Part shown: in pieces, positions 1 to 6,126 of the stretch | Layout of the letters: the number at the start of each line of letters is the position of its first letter | How positions within the stretch are numbered: position 1 is the first letter of the stretch | NCBI GenBank assembly: GCA_002418465.1 | Contig: DIEE01000025.1 | Coordinates: forward strand, 5,619-16,644 | Source of the DNA: Pseudomonas sp. UBA5782 | Lineage (GTDB): Bacteria; Pseudomonadota; Gammaproteobacteria; Pseudomonadales; Pseudomonadaceae | Length of the DNA stretch: 11,026 bases | Reading direction: 5' to 3' | Position numbers and translations under genes: made by a program | Notes under the pieces: generated by a model | What the model was told of the DNA's origin: nothing | The model's database searches: none | Seen by the model: only the letters and a program-made list of their open reading frames with translations

Positions 1-1005
1 GACGATCTGCAACTGCCCACGGCAAGCCTGGGCCTGTACGCCTGGGCGCTGATCAGCGATCACCAGCTCGGCACCAGCCAGTTGTTGTTCCATCCGACGC
101 TGGACGATGCCGAACGTCAGCGGCTCTGCCGGCTGTTCGATCAGCCCGCAGCGCCCGAGACTGAACCTTTCGCGCTGCGCGCAGCGTTCAGCGCCGACAT
201 CGATGCCGAGCAGTACCGCGGCGCAATCGAGCACATCCAGGCCTATATCCAGGCCGGCGACTGCTATCAGGTGAATTTCGCCCAGCGTTTCCGCGCGCCC
301 TGCCAGGGCGATCCCTGGCTGGCCTACCGCGCCCTGCGCGAGGCCTGCCCTACCCCATTCGCCGCCTACCTGGCGCTGGCGGACGGCGGCGCGATCCTCA
401 GCCTATCGCCCGAACGCTTCCTGCAGCTCCGCCGGGGCCGGGTGGAAACCCGGCCGATCAAGGGTACCCGCCCGCGCGGCGCGACGCCGGACGAGGACCG
501 GCAACAGGCGCAGGCGCTGCTGGCGAGCGACAAGGACCGCGCGGAAAACCTGATGATCGTCGACCTGCTGCGCAACGACCTGGGCCGCAGTTGCCGCACC
601 GGCTCGGTGAAGGTGCCCGAGCTGTTCGCCCTGGAAAGCTACCCCAACGTGCATCACCTGGTCAGTGCTGTGCGCGGCGAACTGGCCGAGGGCAAGGACG
701 CGCTTGACCTGCTGGCCGGCTGCTTCCCCGGCGGCTCGATCACCGGCGCACCGAAGATCCGCGCGATGCAGATCATCGACGAGCTGGAGCCGACGCGCCG
801 CTCGATCTACTGCGGCTCGCTGCTCTATCTGGACGTGCGCGGGGAGATGGACAGCTCTATCGCCATCCGCAGCCTGCTGGTCAAGGATGGGCAGGTCAGT
901 TGCTGGGGCGGCGGCGGCATCGTCGCCGACTCGGACTGGCAGGCGGAGTACGAGGAATCCAAGACCAAGGTGCGCGTGCTGTTGCGCACCCTGGAAGCGC
1001 TGTAG
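1..1005 (+). CDS. pabB: Aminodeoxychorismate synthase component I, 3' part
   Basis: This subunit converts chorismate to 4-amino-4-deoxychorismate, using ammonia from the PabA amidotransferase, for p-aminobenzoate and folate synthesis in the cytoplasm. The frame is open from base 1, so the gene starts outside the window; 334 codons remain and roughly a quarter of the usual ~450-residue protein is missing at the N-terminus. Chorismate-binding motifs appear in order: PIKGTRPRG with its Lys codon at 460-462, LMIVDLLRNDLGR, FPGGSITGAPK near 724-756, and GGGIVADSDWQAEYEES near the end. The Lys in PIKGT is the residue that forms a covalent adduct in PabB; TrpE-type enzymes have PIAGT instead, so PabB is favoured over anthranilate synthase. 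It converges on thrH, 33 bp away. Its stop codon lies inside a hairpin. Confidence 0.95.
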   Translation, partial: DDLQLPTASLGLYAWALISDHQLGTSQLLFHPTLDDAERQRLCRLFDQPAAPETEPFALRAAFSADIDAEQYRGAIEHIQAYIQAGDCYQVNFAQRFRAPCQGDPWLAYRALREACPTPFAAYLALADGGAILSLSPERFLQLRRGRVETRPIKGTRPRGATPDEDRQQAQALLASDKDRAENLMIVDLLRNDLGRSCRTGSVKVPELFALESYPNVHHLVSAVRGELAEGKDALDLLAGCFPGGSITGAPKIRAMQIIDELEPTRRSIYCGSLLYLDVRGEMDSSIAIRSLLVKDGQVSCWGGGGIVADSDWQAEYEESKTKVRVLLRTLEAL

Positions 1006-1027
1006 CGGGCGGAATCGCCCACTACAG
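1000..1027. repeat. Hairpin-forming inverted repeat at the pabB 3' end
   Basis: CTGTAGCGGGCG and CGCCCACTACAG pair over 12 positions with one mismatch (C1006 against A1021) and a four-base GAAT loop. The left arm includes the pabB TAG stop codon at 1003-1005. No T-run follows on either strand, so it is not a canonical intrinsic terminator. It may act as a 3'-end stabiliser between two convergent genes, or be one copy of a dispersed REP-like element of the kind common in pseudomonads. Confidence 0.6.
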
Positions 1028-1038
1028 GCCGGCGTGGA

Positions 1039-1656
1039 TCAGAGCGTCAGGTTGCGATTGGACGCCTTGAGGAACTCCTGCTTGAGGGCCTCAAAGGTGT
1101 GCACGGCGGGGAATTGCGGAAACTCGCGGATGACGTTTTCCGGCGCATGGAAAAGGATGCCGGCATGCGCTTCGTCGAGCATCGCGGTGTCGTTGTAGGA
1201 GTCGCCGGCCGCGATCACGCGGTAGTAGAGGCTCTTGAAGGCGATCACCGACTGGCGCTTGGGGTCCTTCTGGCGCAGCTCGTAGCCAACCACGCGGTCG
1301 CTCTCGTCCACCACCAGCTTGTGGCAGAGCAGCGCCGGGAAGCCGAGCTGGCGCATCAGCGGCTGGGAGAACTGGTAAAAAGTGTCGGAGAGAATCACCA
1401 CCTGGAAGCGCTCGCGCAGCCAGTCGATGAACTCGCGCGCGCCTTCCAGCGGCTGCAGCGTGGCGATGACCTTCTGGATGTCGGAAAGCTTCAGGCCGTG
1501 CTCGTCGAGGATGCGCAGGCGCTGCTTCATCAGCACGTCGTAGTCGGGAATGTCCCGAGTGGTAGCCTTCAACGCATCGATACCGGTTTGCTCGGCGAAC
1601 GCGATCCAGATTTCCGGTACCAGGACCCCTTCCAGGTCGAGACAGGCGATTTCCAC
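1039..1656 (-). CDS. thrH: Phosphoserine phosphatase/homoserine phosphotransferase ThrH
   Basis: This HAD-superfamily enzyme has phosphoserine phosphatase activity and can pass the phosphate to homoserine, giving homoserine phosphate for threonine synthesis. At 205 residues it has the usual ThrH length. HAD motif I is DLEGV at residues 7-11 (nucleophile D7, with E9 where many relatives have a second Asp, as in ThrH). Motif II is the SDT at 90-92, motif III is probably K133 in KDPKR, and motif IV is GDSYND at 151-156. Start: the codon at 1654-1656 is GTG, preceded by GGGAGA at Shine-Dalgarno distance, and translation from it gives the complete motif I. It is convergent with pabB and divergent from the reductase-like gene at 1808. 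The start is slightly less certain than the identity because it is not ATG. Confidence 0.93.
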   Translation of the reverse strand: MEIACLDLEGVLVPEIWIAFAEQTGIDALKATTRDIPDYDVLMKQRLRILDEHGLKLSDIQKVIATLQPLEGAREFIDWLRERFQVVILSDTFYQFSQPLMRQLGFPALLCHKLVVDESDRVVGYELRQKDPKRQSVIAFKSLYYRVIAAGDSYNDTAMLDEAHAGILFHAPENVIREFPQFPAVHTFEALKQEFLKASNRNLTL

Positions 1657-1740
1657 GGGAGTCTCCCAAAGACTGTTTATCGAAGGGGCGGCACTTTAGC
1701 AGCCAGCCCTGGCGAAGGCTATCCGCGCCAGAGGCGGTGG

Positions 1741-1766
1741 TTGACGCCCGGCGGCGCTGGTACCAT
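1741..1766 (+). promoter_or_regulatory. Candidate promoter of the CysH-like gene
   Basis: TTGACG (1741-1746) matches the -35 consensus well. TACCAT (1761-1766), preceded by TGG, resembles an extended -10 box. The spacer is only 14 bp, short for sigma-70. If used, transcription would start about 35 nt before the ATG at 1808. This is the best candidate within the 151-bp divergent gap, but it was read by eye only. Confidence 0.35.
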
Positions 1767-1807
1767 CGCCCTCCTTCGCGAACCGCGCCCAACCACAGGA
1801 GCCTGCC

Positions 1808-2428
1808 ATGAGCCTCGATCTGGACACCCTCAATGCCGAACTCGGCCACGACGCCGAGAAGCTCGTGGAATGGGCGCTGGGCCTGGGCAAGACGGCCATC
1901 TGCACGACCAACTTCCGCCCGTTCGAGGCGGTGATCCTGCACATGGTCAGCCGCGTCGACCCGAACATCCCGGTGGTCTGGATGGACAGCGGCTACAACA
2001 CCGAGGCCACCTACCGCTGCGCCGACGAAATCTGCCGCAAGCTGAACCTCAACCTGAGCATCTACCTGCCGAAACGCTCGCGCGCGCACCGCGAAGCCGT
2101 CGAAGGCGCCACCCCGGCGCTGGACGATCCGCGTCATGCGGCGTTCACCGAAGAGGTCAAGCTGGAACCCTTCGCCCGCGCCCTGCGCGAGACCGCGCCG
2201 CAGGTGTGGTTCACCGCCCTGCGCGCCACCGACACCGCCGTGCGCGCGGCGATGCAGCCGATCAGCCTCAACCCGGACGGCCTGATCAAGGTCGCGCCGC
2301 TGCTGCACTGGTCGTCGAAGGACCTCTACCAGTACCTGACCAGGTACGACCTGCCCAACGAGTTCGACTACTTCGATCCGACCAAGGGTGAAGACAACCG
2401 CGAGTGCGGACTGCACCTGAGCCACTGA
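1808..2428 (+). CDS. PAPS/APS reductase (CysH) family protein, atypical
   Basis: The 206-residue protein is recognisably related to sulfonucleotide reductases, which reduce (phospho)adenylyl sulfate to sulfite. It lines up with the enterobacterial PAPS reductase from its N-terminal LNAEL...WAL segment through MDSGYNTEATYR (59-70), QVWFTALR (132-139) and YQYL (174-177), to the C-terminal ECGLH (199-203), which carries the catalytic Cys (C200). Several expected features are changed or missing: the SSSFG-type nucleotide loop reads TTNFR (33-37), the RREQS arginine loop reads RATDT (139-143), and about 20 residues before ECGLH are absent. It also lacks the CC and CxxC pairs that bind the [4Fe-4S] cluster in the Pseudomonas APS reductase. 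The ATG has a good AGGAG site. It sits between thrH and cysB, where cysH is expected. It may be a reductase with altered specificity or a paralogue, so I leave the symbol blank. Confidence 0.8.
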   Translation: MSLDLDTLNAELGHDAEKLVEWALGLGKTAICTTNFRPFEAVILHMVSRVDPNIPVVWMDSGYNTEATYRCADEICRKLNLNLSIYLPKRSRAHREAVEGATPALDDPRHAAFTEEVKLEPFARALRETAPQVWFTALRATDTAVRAAMQPISLNPDGLIKVAPLLHWSSKDLYQYLTRYDLPNEFDYFDPTKGEDNRECGLHLSH

Positions 2429-2442
2429 CGCGCAGCGCAACG

Positions 2443-2471
2443 AAAAAAGCCTCCCGACGGGAGGCTTTTTT
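2443..2471. terminator. Bidirectional intrinsic terminator between the CysH-like gene and cysB
   Basis: GCCTCCC (2449-2455) and GGGAGGC (2459-2465) form a 7-bp GC stem with a GAC loop, flanked by A6 on the left and T6 on the right. This is a textbook terminator on both strands, lying between the convergent CysH-like gene (ends 2428) and cysB (ends 2489). Confidence 0.93.
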
Positions 2472-2488
2472 CATGGCTCGAAGAGCAC

Positions 2489-3463
2489 TCAGTAGAGCGG
2501 CAGCTCGACGTTCTTGAACAACTCGTCCATCTCCGCCTTGTTGTGGCACTGCACCGCCTTGGCCAGCACGTCGCGGGTCAGGTGCGGGGCGAACTTCTCG
2601 ATGAAGTCGCACATGAAACCGCGCAGGAAAGTACCGCGACGGAAACCGATCTTGGTCACGCTGGACTCGAACAGGTGGCTGGCGTCCAGCGCGACTAGGT
2701 CGTCGTCGAGCTTCTCGTCGACCGCCATGTGGGCGACGATGCCAACGCCCAGGCCCAGGCGCACGTAGGTCTTGATCACGTCGGCGTCGACCGCGGTGAA
2801 CACCACTTTCGGCGTCAGCCCGCGGTGGCTGAAGGCTTCGTCGAGTTTGGAGCGACCGGTGAAGCCGAACACGTAGGTCACCAGCGGCTGCTCGGCGAGC
2901 GCCTCCAGGGTCAGCTTCGGCAGCTTGGTCAGCGGATGGTCCTTGGGCACGATCACGCAGCGGTTCCAGCGGTAGCACGGCATCATCACCAGGTCGCCGA
3001 ACAGCTCCAGGCCCTCGGTGGCGATGGCGAAATCGGCGGAACCGTCGGCGGCCATCTCGGCAATCTGCAGCGGCGTGCCCTGCTGCATGTGCAAGGTGAC
3101 GTCCGGGTATTGCTTGATGAAATTGCTGATCACCGGCGGCAACGCGTAGCGCGCCTGGGTGTGGGTGGTGGCGATGGACAGCGTGCCCTTCTTCTCGTTG
3201 GAGAATTCCTGGGCGATCTGCTTGATGCTTTCGCACTTGCGCAGGATCTCGCCAGCGGTGGTGATGATCCGCTCGCCGGCCGGCGTCACCCGCGTCAGGT
3301 GCTTGCCGCTGCGGGCGAAGACTTCGACGCCCAGCTCGTCCTCCAGCAGGCGGATCTGCTTGCTGATCCCCGGCTGCGAGGTGTACAGGCTCTGCGCCGT
3401 GGCCGACACGTTCAGGTCGTGGTGGGCAACTTCCCAGATGTAGCGCAGTTGCTGAAGCTTCAT
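2489..3463 (-). CDS. cysB: LysR-type regulator CysB
   Basis: CysB is the master activator of sulfate uptake and cysteine biosynthesis; in enteric bacteria it responds to N-acetylserine and is counteracted by sulfide or thiosulfate. The protein is 324 residues, the family length. The N-terminal winged helix-turn-helix spans about residues 1-60 (MKLQQLRYIWEV, then SATAQSLYTSQPGISKQIRLLE). The effector domain keeps every anion-pocket residue I know from the Klebsiella CysB structure, at identical numbers: T100, T102, Q103, T149, W166 and T202. Start: the ATG at 3463 is preceded by GAGGGA. An AT-rich upstream segment probably holds its promoter. In the window it lies beside a reductase-like gene that could be a target. 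The identity is secure. Confidence 0.97.
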   Translation of the reverse strand: MKLQQLRYIWEVAHHDLNVSATAQSLYTSQPGISKQIRLLEDELGVEVFARSGKHLTRVTPAGERIITTAGEILRKCESIKQIAQEFSNEKKGTLSIATTHTQARYALPPVISNFIKQYPDVTLHMQQGTPLQIAEMAADGSADFAIATEGLELFGDLVMMPCYRWNRCVIVPKDHPLTKLPKLTLEALAEQPLVTYVFGFTGRSKLDEAFSHRGLTPKVVFTAVDADVIKTYVRLGLGVGIVAHMAVDEKLDDDLVALDASHLFESSVTKIGFRRGTFLRGFMCDFIEKFAPHLTRDVLAKAVQCHNKAEMDELFKNVELPLY

Positions 3464-3499
3464 GGCTGTCCCTCAATGGTCCTTGCGCTGCTCGTCGGC

Positions 3500-3575
3500 A
3501 GGTTTTTATAACCATATTATTAGTTGAGGGTGTAAAGCTAGACGATTTTTATAGCGACGCATAAATTTTGCGCGC
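3500..3575 (-). promoter_or_regulatory. AT-rich region upstream of cysB with an imperfect dyad
   Basis: This segment is strikingly AT-rich for the window. It contains TTATAACCATATTATTA (3506-3522), whose outer six-base arms pair at five of six positions, about 43-60 nt before the cysB ATG. LysR-type proteins bind AT-rich T-N11-A dyads, and enteric CysB represses its own gene, so an autoregulatory site and promoter are plausible. I could not settle on a convincing -35/-10 pair. Confidence 0.35.
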
Positions 3576-3581
3576 GCAGTT

Positions 3582-4082
3582 TCAGAAATCCGCCCGCGCG
3601 CGGTTCTGCAGCATCGGCACCAGATACACCGGAACCTCGGCCAGCTGCATCACGCAACTGGCGGTACGACCGAGCGAGGTGCCGCCGCAGTTGTCCTGGC
3701 TGTGCGCGCCGAGCACCACGGCATCGACCGCCAGCTGACGTGCCTGCTCGAGGATCACCTGGGGCGGATCACCGCGAATCACCCGCACGGTACGGATCAG
3801 ATCGAGGGTGCCGTAGGCTTCGCCCATCTCGTCACGGAAGCCTTCCAGCACGCGTTGCTGGATGTTCGACATGACCACGTCCAGGCCGTCGCTGCGCAGC
3901 CGTTCGAGGGTGTCCTTGTCCAGATAGGTCTGCAGTACCGACTCGGCGAACAACCCCATGGGCTCCACCGCGTGCACCACATAGAGCTCTGCCTTAAAGG
4001 CCTGAGCCAGGGAAACCGCATGCTGCAACACGTAAGGCGCGTACAGACCGAGGTCCGTGGCGTACAGAATGGTCCGGATCAT
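3582..4082 (-). CDS. Universal stress protein (UspA family)
   Basis: This is a cytoplasmic UspA-fold protein of 166 residues. It opens with the family's IRTILYATDLG strand and ends with DAVVLGAHSQ...LGRTA...VPVYLVP (120-156). The usual ATP-binding signature is G-x2-G-x9-G-(S/T). Here the second Gly is S128 and the residue after G138 is R139, so ATP binding may be lost or altered. Start: the ATG at 4082 has GGAGG at ideal spacing. A GTG start 12 codons upstream would put non-conserved residues in front of the fold. The gene is transcribed toward cysB. Upstream of its start is a 15-bp perfect palindrome (4154-4168). Its specific role cannot be read from the sequence. Confidence 0.9.
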   Translation of the reverse strand: MIRTILYATDLGLYAPYVLQHAVSLAQAFKAELYVVHAVEPMGLFAESVLQTYLDKDTLERLRSDGLDVVMSNIQQRVLEGFRDEMGEAYGTLDLIRTVRVIRGDPPQVILEQARQLAVDAVVLGAHSQDNCGGTSLGRTASCVMQLAEVPVYLVPMLQNRARADF

Positions 4083-4153
4083 ATGCCCTCCAACTGCGAG
4101 CAAACTCGGCCTCGCCACAGCTTAGCAGCCGGCATGAAAACGTCATCGCATTC

Positions 4154-4168
4154 TGTCGACCGTCGACA
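4154..4168. promoter_or_regulatory. Perfect 15-bp palindrome upstream of the stress-protein gene
   Basis: TGTCGACCGTCGACA is a perfect inverted repeat: two 7-bp arms around a central C. It also consists of two GTCGAC hexamers one base apart. It lies 72-86 bp upstream of the stress-protein ATG, in the gap after the dehydrogenase gene, a sensible place for an operator or activator site. I cannot assign it to a known regulator. Confidence 0.4.
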
Positions 4169-4208
4169 ATCCCTCCACTACCGCCCATCGCGGCGTCGCC
4201 TGGCGAAC

Positions 4209-5165
4209 CTAGGCGCTGTAGCCGGCACTCAGAAAGCGCAGCGCCTGATACAGCGCACGGGTGCAGGGCATGTCCTTCCCGGCGGCCTGCGCGGCGGCCA
4301 GCGGCGCGGCGTAGATGGCCTGCAGCTCCAGTGGGCGGTGCGACAGGTGGTCGTGGTACATGCTCGGCAGGTAGTCGCTCATCCGCTCGGTCATCAGCAG
4401 CAGCTTGTCGGCGAAATCCGCCGGCATGGCGTGGCCGCAGGCTTCGGCGCCCTCGACCACTTCGAGCATGATCGAACGGATCAGCGCGCGGCTGTCCGCC
4501 TGCCCCATCAGCGCCTCGGTACCGGCGTCGAGCAGCACCGACAGGCCGTTGTAGGGCACGTTCCACACCAGTTTCTGCCAGCGTGCCTGATCGAGATTGG
4601 CCATCGCGGCGGACTCCAGCCCCGCCTCACGGAACATTCCGCTGCCGGTTTCGAGAATCGCCTGGCGCTGTTCGTCGTCCGTCGCCGGCCCCGAGTGATA
4701 ACCCAGGTTGACCCCTCCCAGCGCCTGGTGCACCACCTCGCCGGGCGCCCGCCGATGCACGCAGATGTAGCAAAGCCCACCGATCAGGTGCAGCCCGGCG
4801 GGCAACAGCGGTTGCAGCTGTTCCTCCACCGCCAGGCCGTTCTGCAACAGCACCACCTTGGCGTCGGGCGCGGCGACCAGGGCGATCAGCGGTGCAAGGT
4901 CGGCATTGCTGGTGGTCTTGGCGCCGACCAGCAGCCAGTCGCACGGCGGCATCCGCCCCGCGTCACGATAGGCCTGCACGGGATCGAGCCGCAGTTCGCC
5001 GTGTACCGCACTGTCCACCCGCAGGCCGCGCTCGCTGACCGCATCGAACTCGCTGCGCAGCAGAAAATGCACGTCGTAGCCGGCGCGCGCCAGCATCAGG
5101 CCGTAGAAGCCGCCGATGGCGCCGGTACCGATGATGCCTATGCGTGGACGATGGGTTGCGCTCAT
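4209..5165 (-). CDS. Putative 2-dehydropantoate 2-reductase (PanE/ApbA family)
   Basis: The 318-residue protein is an NADP-dependent ketopantoate-reductase-type dehydrogenase. The N-terminal Rossmann motif is IGIIGTGAIGGFYG (9-22), followed by VGAKTTSN (80-87) and LLQNGL (106-111). The C-terminal helical domain has WQKLVWNVPYNGL (196-208), with K198 in the catalytic Lys position, and SMYHDHLSHRPLELQAIY (268-285), with E280 matching the conserved substrate-site Glu. Start: the ATG at 5165 follows GGAG and overlaps the upstream stop codon as TGATG; upstream codons in this frame have no family sequence. Pseudomonas genomes usually hold several members of this family, so a true pantothenate role is not assured and I give no symbol. 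It is probably co-transcribed with the thioredoxin-like gene. Confidence 0.88.
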   Translation of the reverse strand: MSATHRPRIGIIGTGAIGGFYGLMLARAGYDVHFLLRSEFDAVSERGLRVDSAVHGELRLDPVQAYRDAGRMPPCDWLLVGAKTTSNADLAPLIALVAAPDAKVVLLQNGLAVEEQLQPLLPAGLHLIGGLCYICVHRRAPGEVVHQALGGVNLGYHSGPATDDEQRQAILETGSGMFREAGLESAAMANLDQARWQKLVWNVPYNGLSVLLDAGTEALMGQADSRALIRSIMLEVVEGAEACGHAMPADFADKLLLMTERMSDYLPSMYHDHLSHRPLELQAIYAAPLAAAQAAGKDMPCTRALYQALRFLSAGYSA

Positions 5166-5521
5166 CAGGGAAGCTCCTCTGCAGGACCGGCCAACGCCGC
5201 GTCCAGGGCCGAAATCAGGGAAGCGCGTTCGAGACGCGCCTGCAGTGCACCGAAGAACTGGCCGTCGCGGACCACGAACAGCGCCGGCAGATGGAACACG
5301 CCGTAGCGCTCGACCAGTCCGCCGTTGTCGCCGGCATCCACCCAGCACAGGCGCTCGACGGGCAGCGCCATGCCCGGCAGCTCGCGCCGCGCCCAGCGGC
5401 AGCTGGCACAGCCGATGCTTGTGAATAGCAGCAGCGAAACGCCCGGCAGTTCCAGCAACCGGTGGTCAGCGTCGAAGTCAGTCAACTCCAGCTGGGCTCT
5501 TATACTGTCTTCAGCAGCCAT
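5165..5521 (-). CDS. Thioredoxin-fold protein with a CxxC motif
   Basis: This is a small cytoplasmic-type thioredoxin-like protein of 118 residues from the chosen start. It shows a beta strand (SLLLFTS), the redox motif CASC at residues 38-41, and the cis-proline strand FHLPALFVVRDG around residue 79. No signal peptide is visible. The CASC dipeptide is unlike the CGPC of thioredoxin itself, so its partner is unknown. Start choice: the ATG at 5521 is preferred. An ATG nine codons upstream (5548) has no Shine-Dalgarno and would overlap the start codon of the divergent PilZ gene. The 5521 start has only a weak GGGA upstream, so this remains uncertain. It overlaps the downstream dehydrogenase by one base (TGATG), suggesting translational coupling. 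Confidence 0.82.
   Translation of the reverse strand: MAAEDSIRAQLELTDFDADHRLLELPGVSLLLFTSIGCASCRWARRELPGMALPVERLCWVDAGDNGGLVERYGVFHLPALFVVRDGQFFGALQARLERASLISALDAALAGPAEELP
5501..5506 (+). promoter_or_regulatory. Possible -10 box for the PilZ gene
   Basis: TATACT matches five of six bases of the -10 consensus, about 40 nt before the PilZ ATG. No good -35 hexamer lies 16-18 bp upstream (TCAGTC at best). It falls inside the coding region of the divergent thioredoxin-like gene. Confidence 0.3.
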
Positions 5522-5546
5522 CGTCGTGTCATCCCAGGAGTCGTCC

Positions 5547-5972
5547 ATGCGCCGGTTCTTACGTCACCCCAGCGACATGCCCATCGAGTTGAAACCGCGC
5601 GACCAGGCTCGCCTGCCGCGACAGCGGCTGAACAATATCAGCCTTGGCGGCGTGGCATGCAATTGCACGGAACGCCTGCAGAACGGCACGCCGATCGAGC
5701 TGCGCATACCGCTGTTCGGCGATCAGGCCACCTGCAACGGCGTGATCGCCTGGTGCGAAAAGGAGCCCGAGGGTTACCTGGTCGGCATCACCTTCATCGA
5801 CGAGGATTCGCTGTTCAAGGCGCGCATGGTGCAACAGGTCTGCCAGATCGAGCGCTACCGGCGCGAGCGCGAAGAGCAACTGGGCGCCGAACTGGGCATC
5901 GAGGACGTCGCCCAGGAATGGATGAGTACGCACGCCGAGGAGTTCTCGCGCGACAGCTTCGAGCGCCCCTGA
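5547..5972 (+). CDS. PilZ-domain protein, probable c-di-GMP binding
   Basis: The protein has 141 residues. A PilZ domain fills about residues 1-95: RRFLRH provides the RxxxR motif (R2, R6) at the extreme N-terminus, NISLGG (30-35) is the [D/N]xSxxG motif with Asn where Asp is usual, and GVIAWCEKEPEGYLVGITFID is the conserved closing strand pair. The remaining C-terminus (about 96-141) is charged and probably helical. PilZ domains bind the second messenger c-di-GMP and act as stand-alone receptors affecting motility, surface polysaccharide or enzymes; the target here cannot be told. Start: the ATG at 5547 has AGGAG six bases upstream and begins directly at the domain. The frame stays open upstream, but that stretch is antisense to the thioredoxin-like gene. 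Confidence 0.9.
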   Translation: MRRFLRHPSDMPIELKPRDQARLPRQRLNNISLGGVACNCTERLQNGTPIELRIPLFGDQATCNGVIAWCEKEPEGYLVGITFIDEDSLFKARMVQQVCQIERYRREREEQLGAELGIEDVAQEWMSTHAEEFSRDSFERP

Positions 5973-6126
5973 CGCCCGTCCGCGCATATGCATCGCCCAT
6001 TGTCTAGCTCCCGCCTAAGCGGTAAGGTTCCGTTCCCCCGCGCCCGCCCCTTGGTAATCCGCTTCGCACGGGGACGCTGGCGGCTCGAAAGCCGCGCTCC
6101 GACGACCCGACCTGATGAAAAGCACG
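5973..6126 (+). promoter_or_regulatory. Leader region of the DAHP synthase gene with a stable hairpin
   Basis: This 154-bp GC-rich gap contains the perfect hairpin GCGGCT-CGAA-AGCCGC (6080-6095), with a possible outer GGA/TCC extension at 6072-6100. It lies 31 nt before the preferred start. There is no T-run, no leader peptide rich in aromatic codons and no TyrR-type box that I can see. No convincing promoter hexamers were found. The hairpin may influence translation, but that is inference. Confidence 0.35.

Noticed and set aside
1695..1711. Sigma-54-like TGGC...TGC with GG-N10-GC on the minus strand upstream of thrH
   Set aside because: Only the core dinucleotides match. Seven fixed bases are expected by chance about once on both strands of a window this size, and there is no activator gene nearby.
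1091..2440. Long open frame of 449 codons on the minus strand, and a similar 430-codon frame on the plus strand (1099-2391)
   Set aside because: Both are low-complexity shadow frames of thrH and the reductase-like gene in GC-rich DNA. They cross a terminator-flanked divergent promoter gap and show no family motif.
3571..3608. GCGCGC-rich inverted repeat at the end of the universal stress protein gene as a terminator
   Set aside because: On the transcribed (minus) strand the second arm is followed by AAAATTTAT rather than a U-run, and the loop is long; termination is not supported.
3702..5306. 534-codon open frame on the plus strand
   Set aside because: It runs antisense across three genes with clear motifs on the minus strand. 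Its composition is His/Gln/Arg/Gly-rich, as expected for an opposite-strand shadow.
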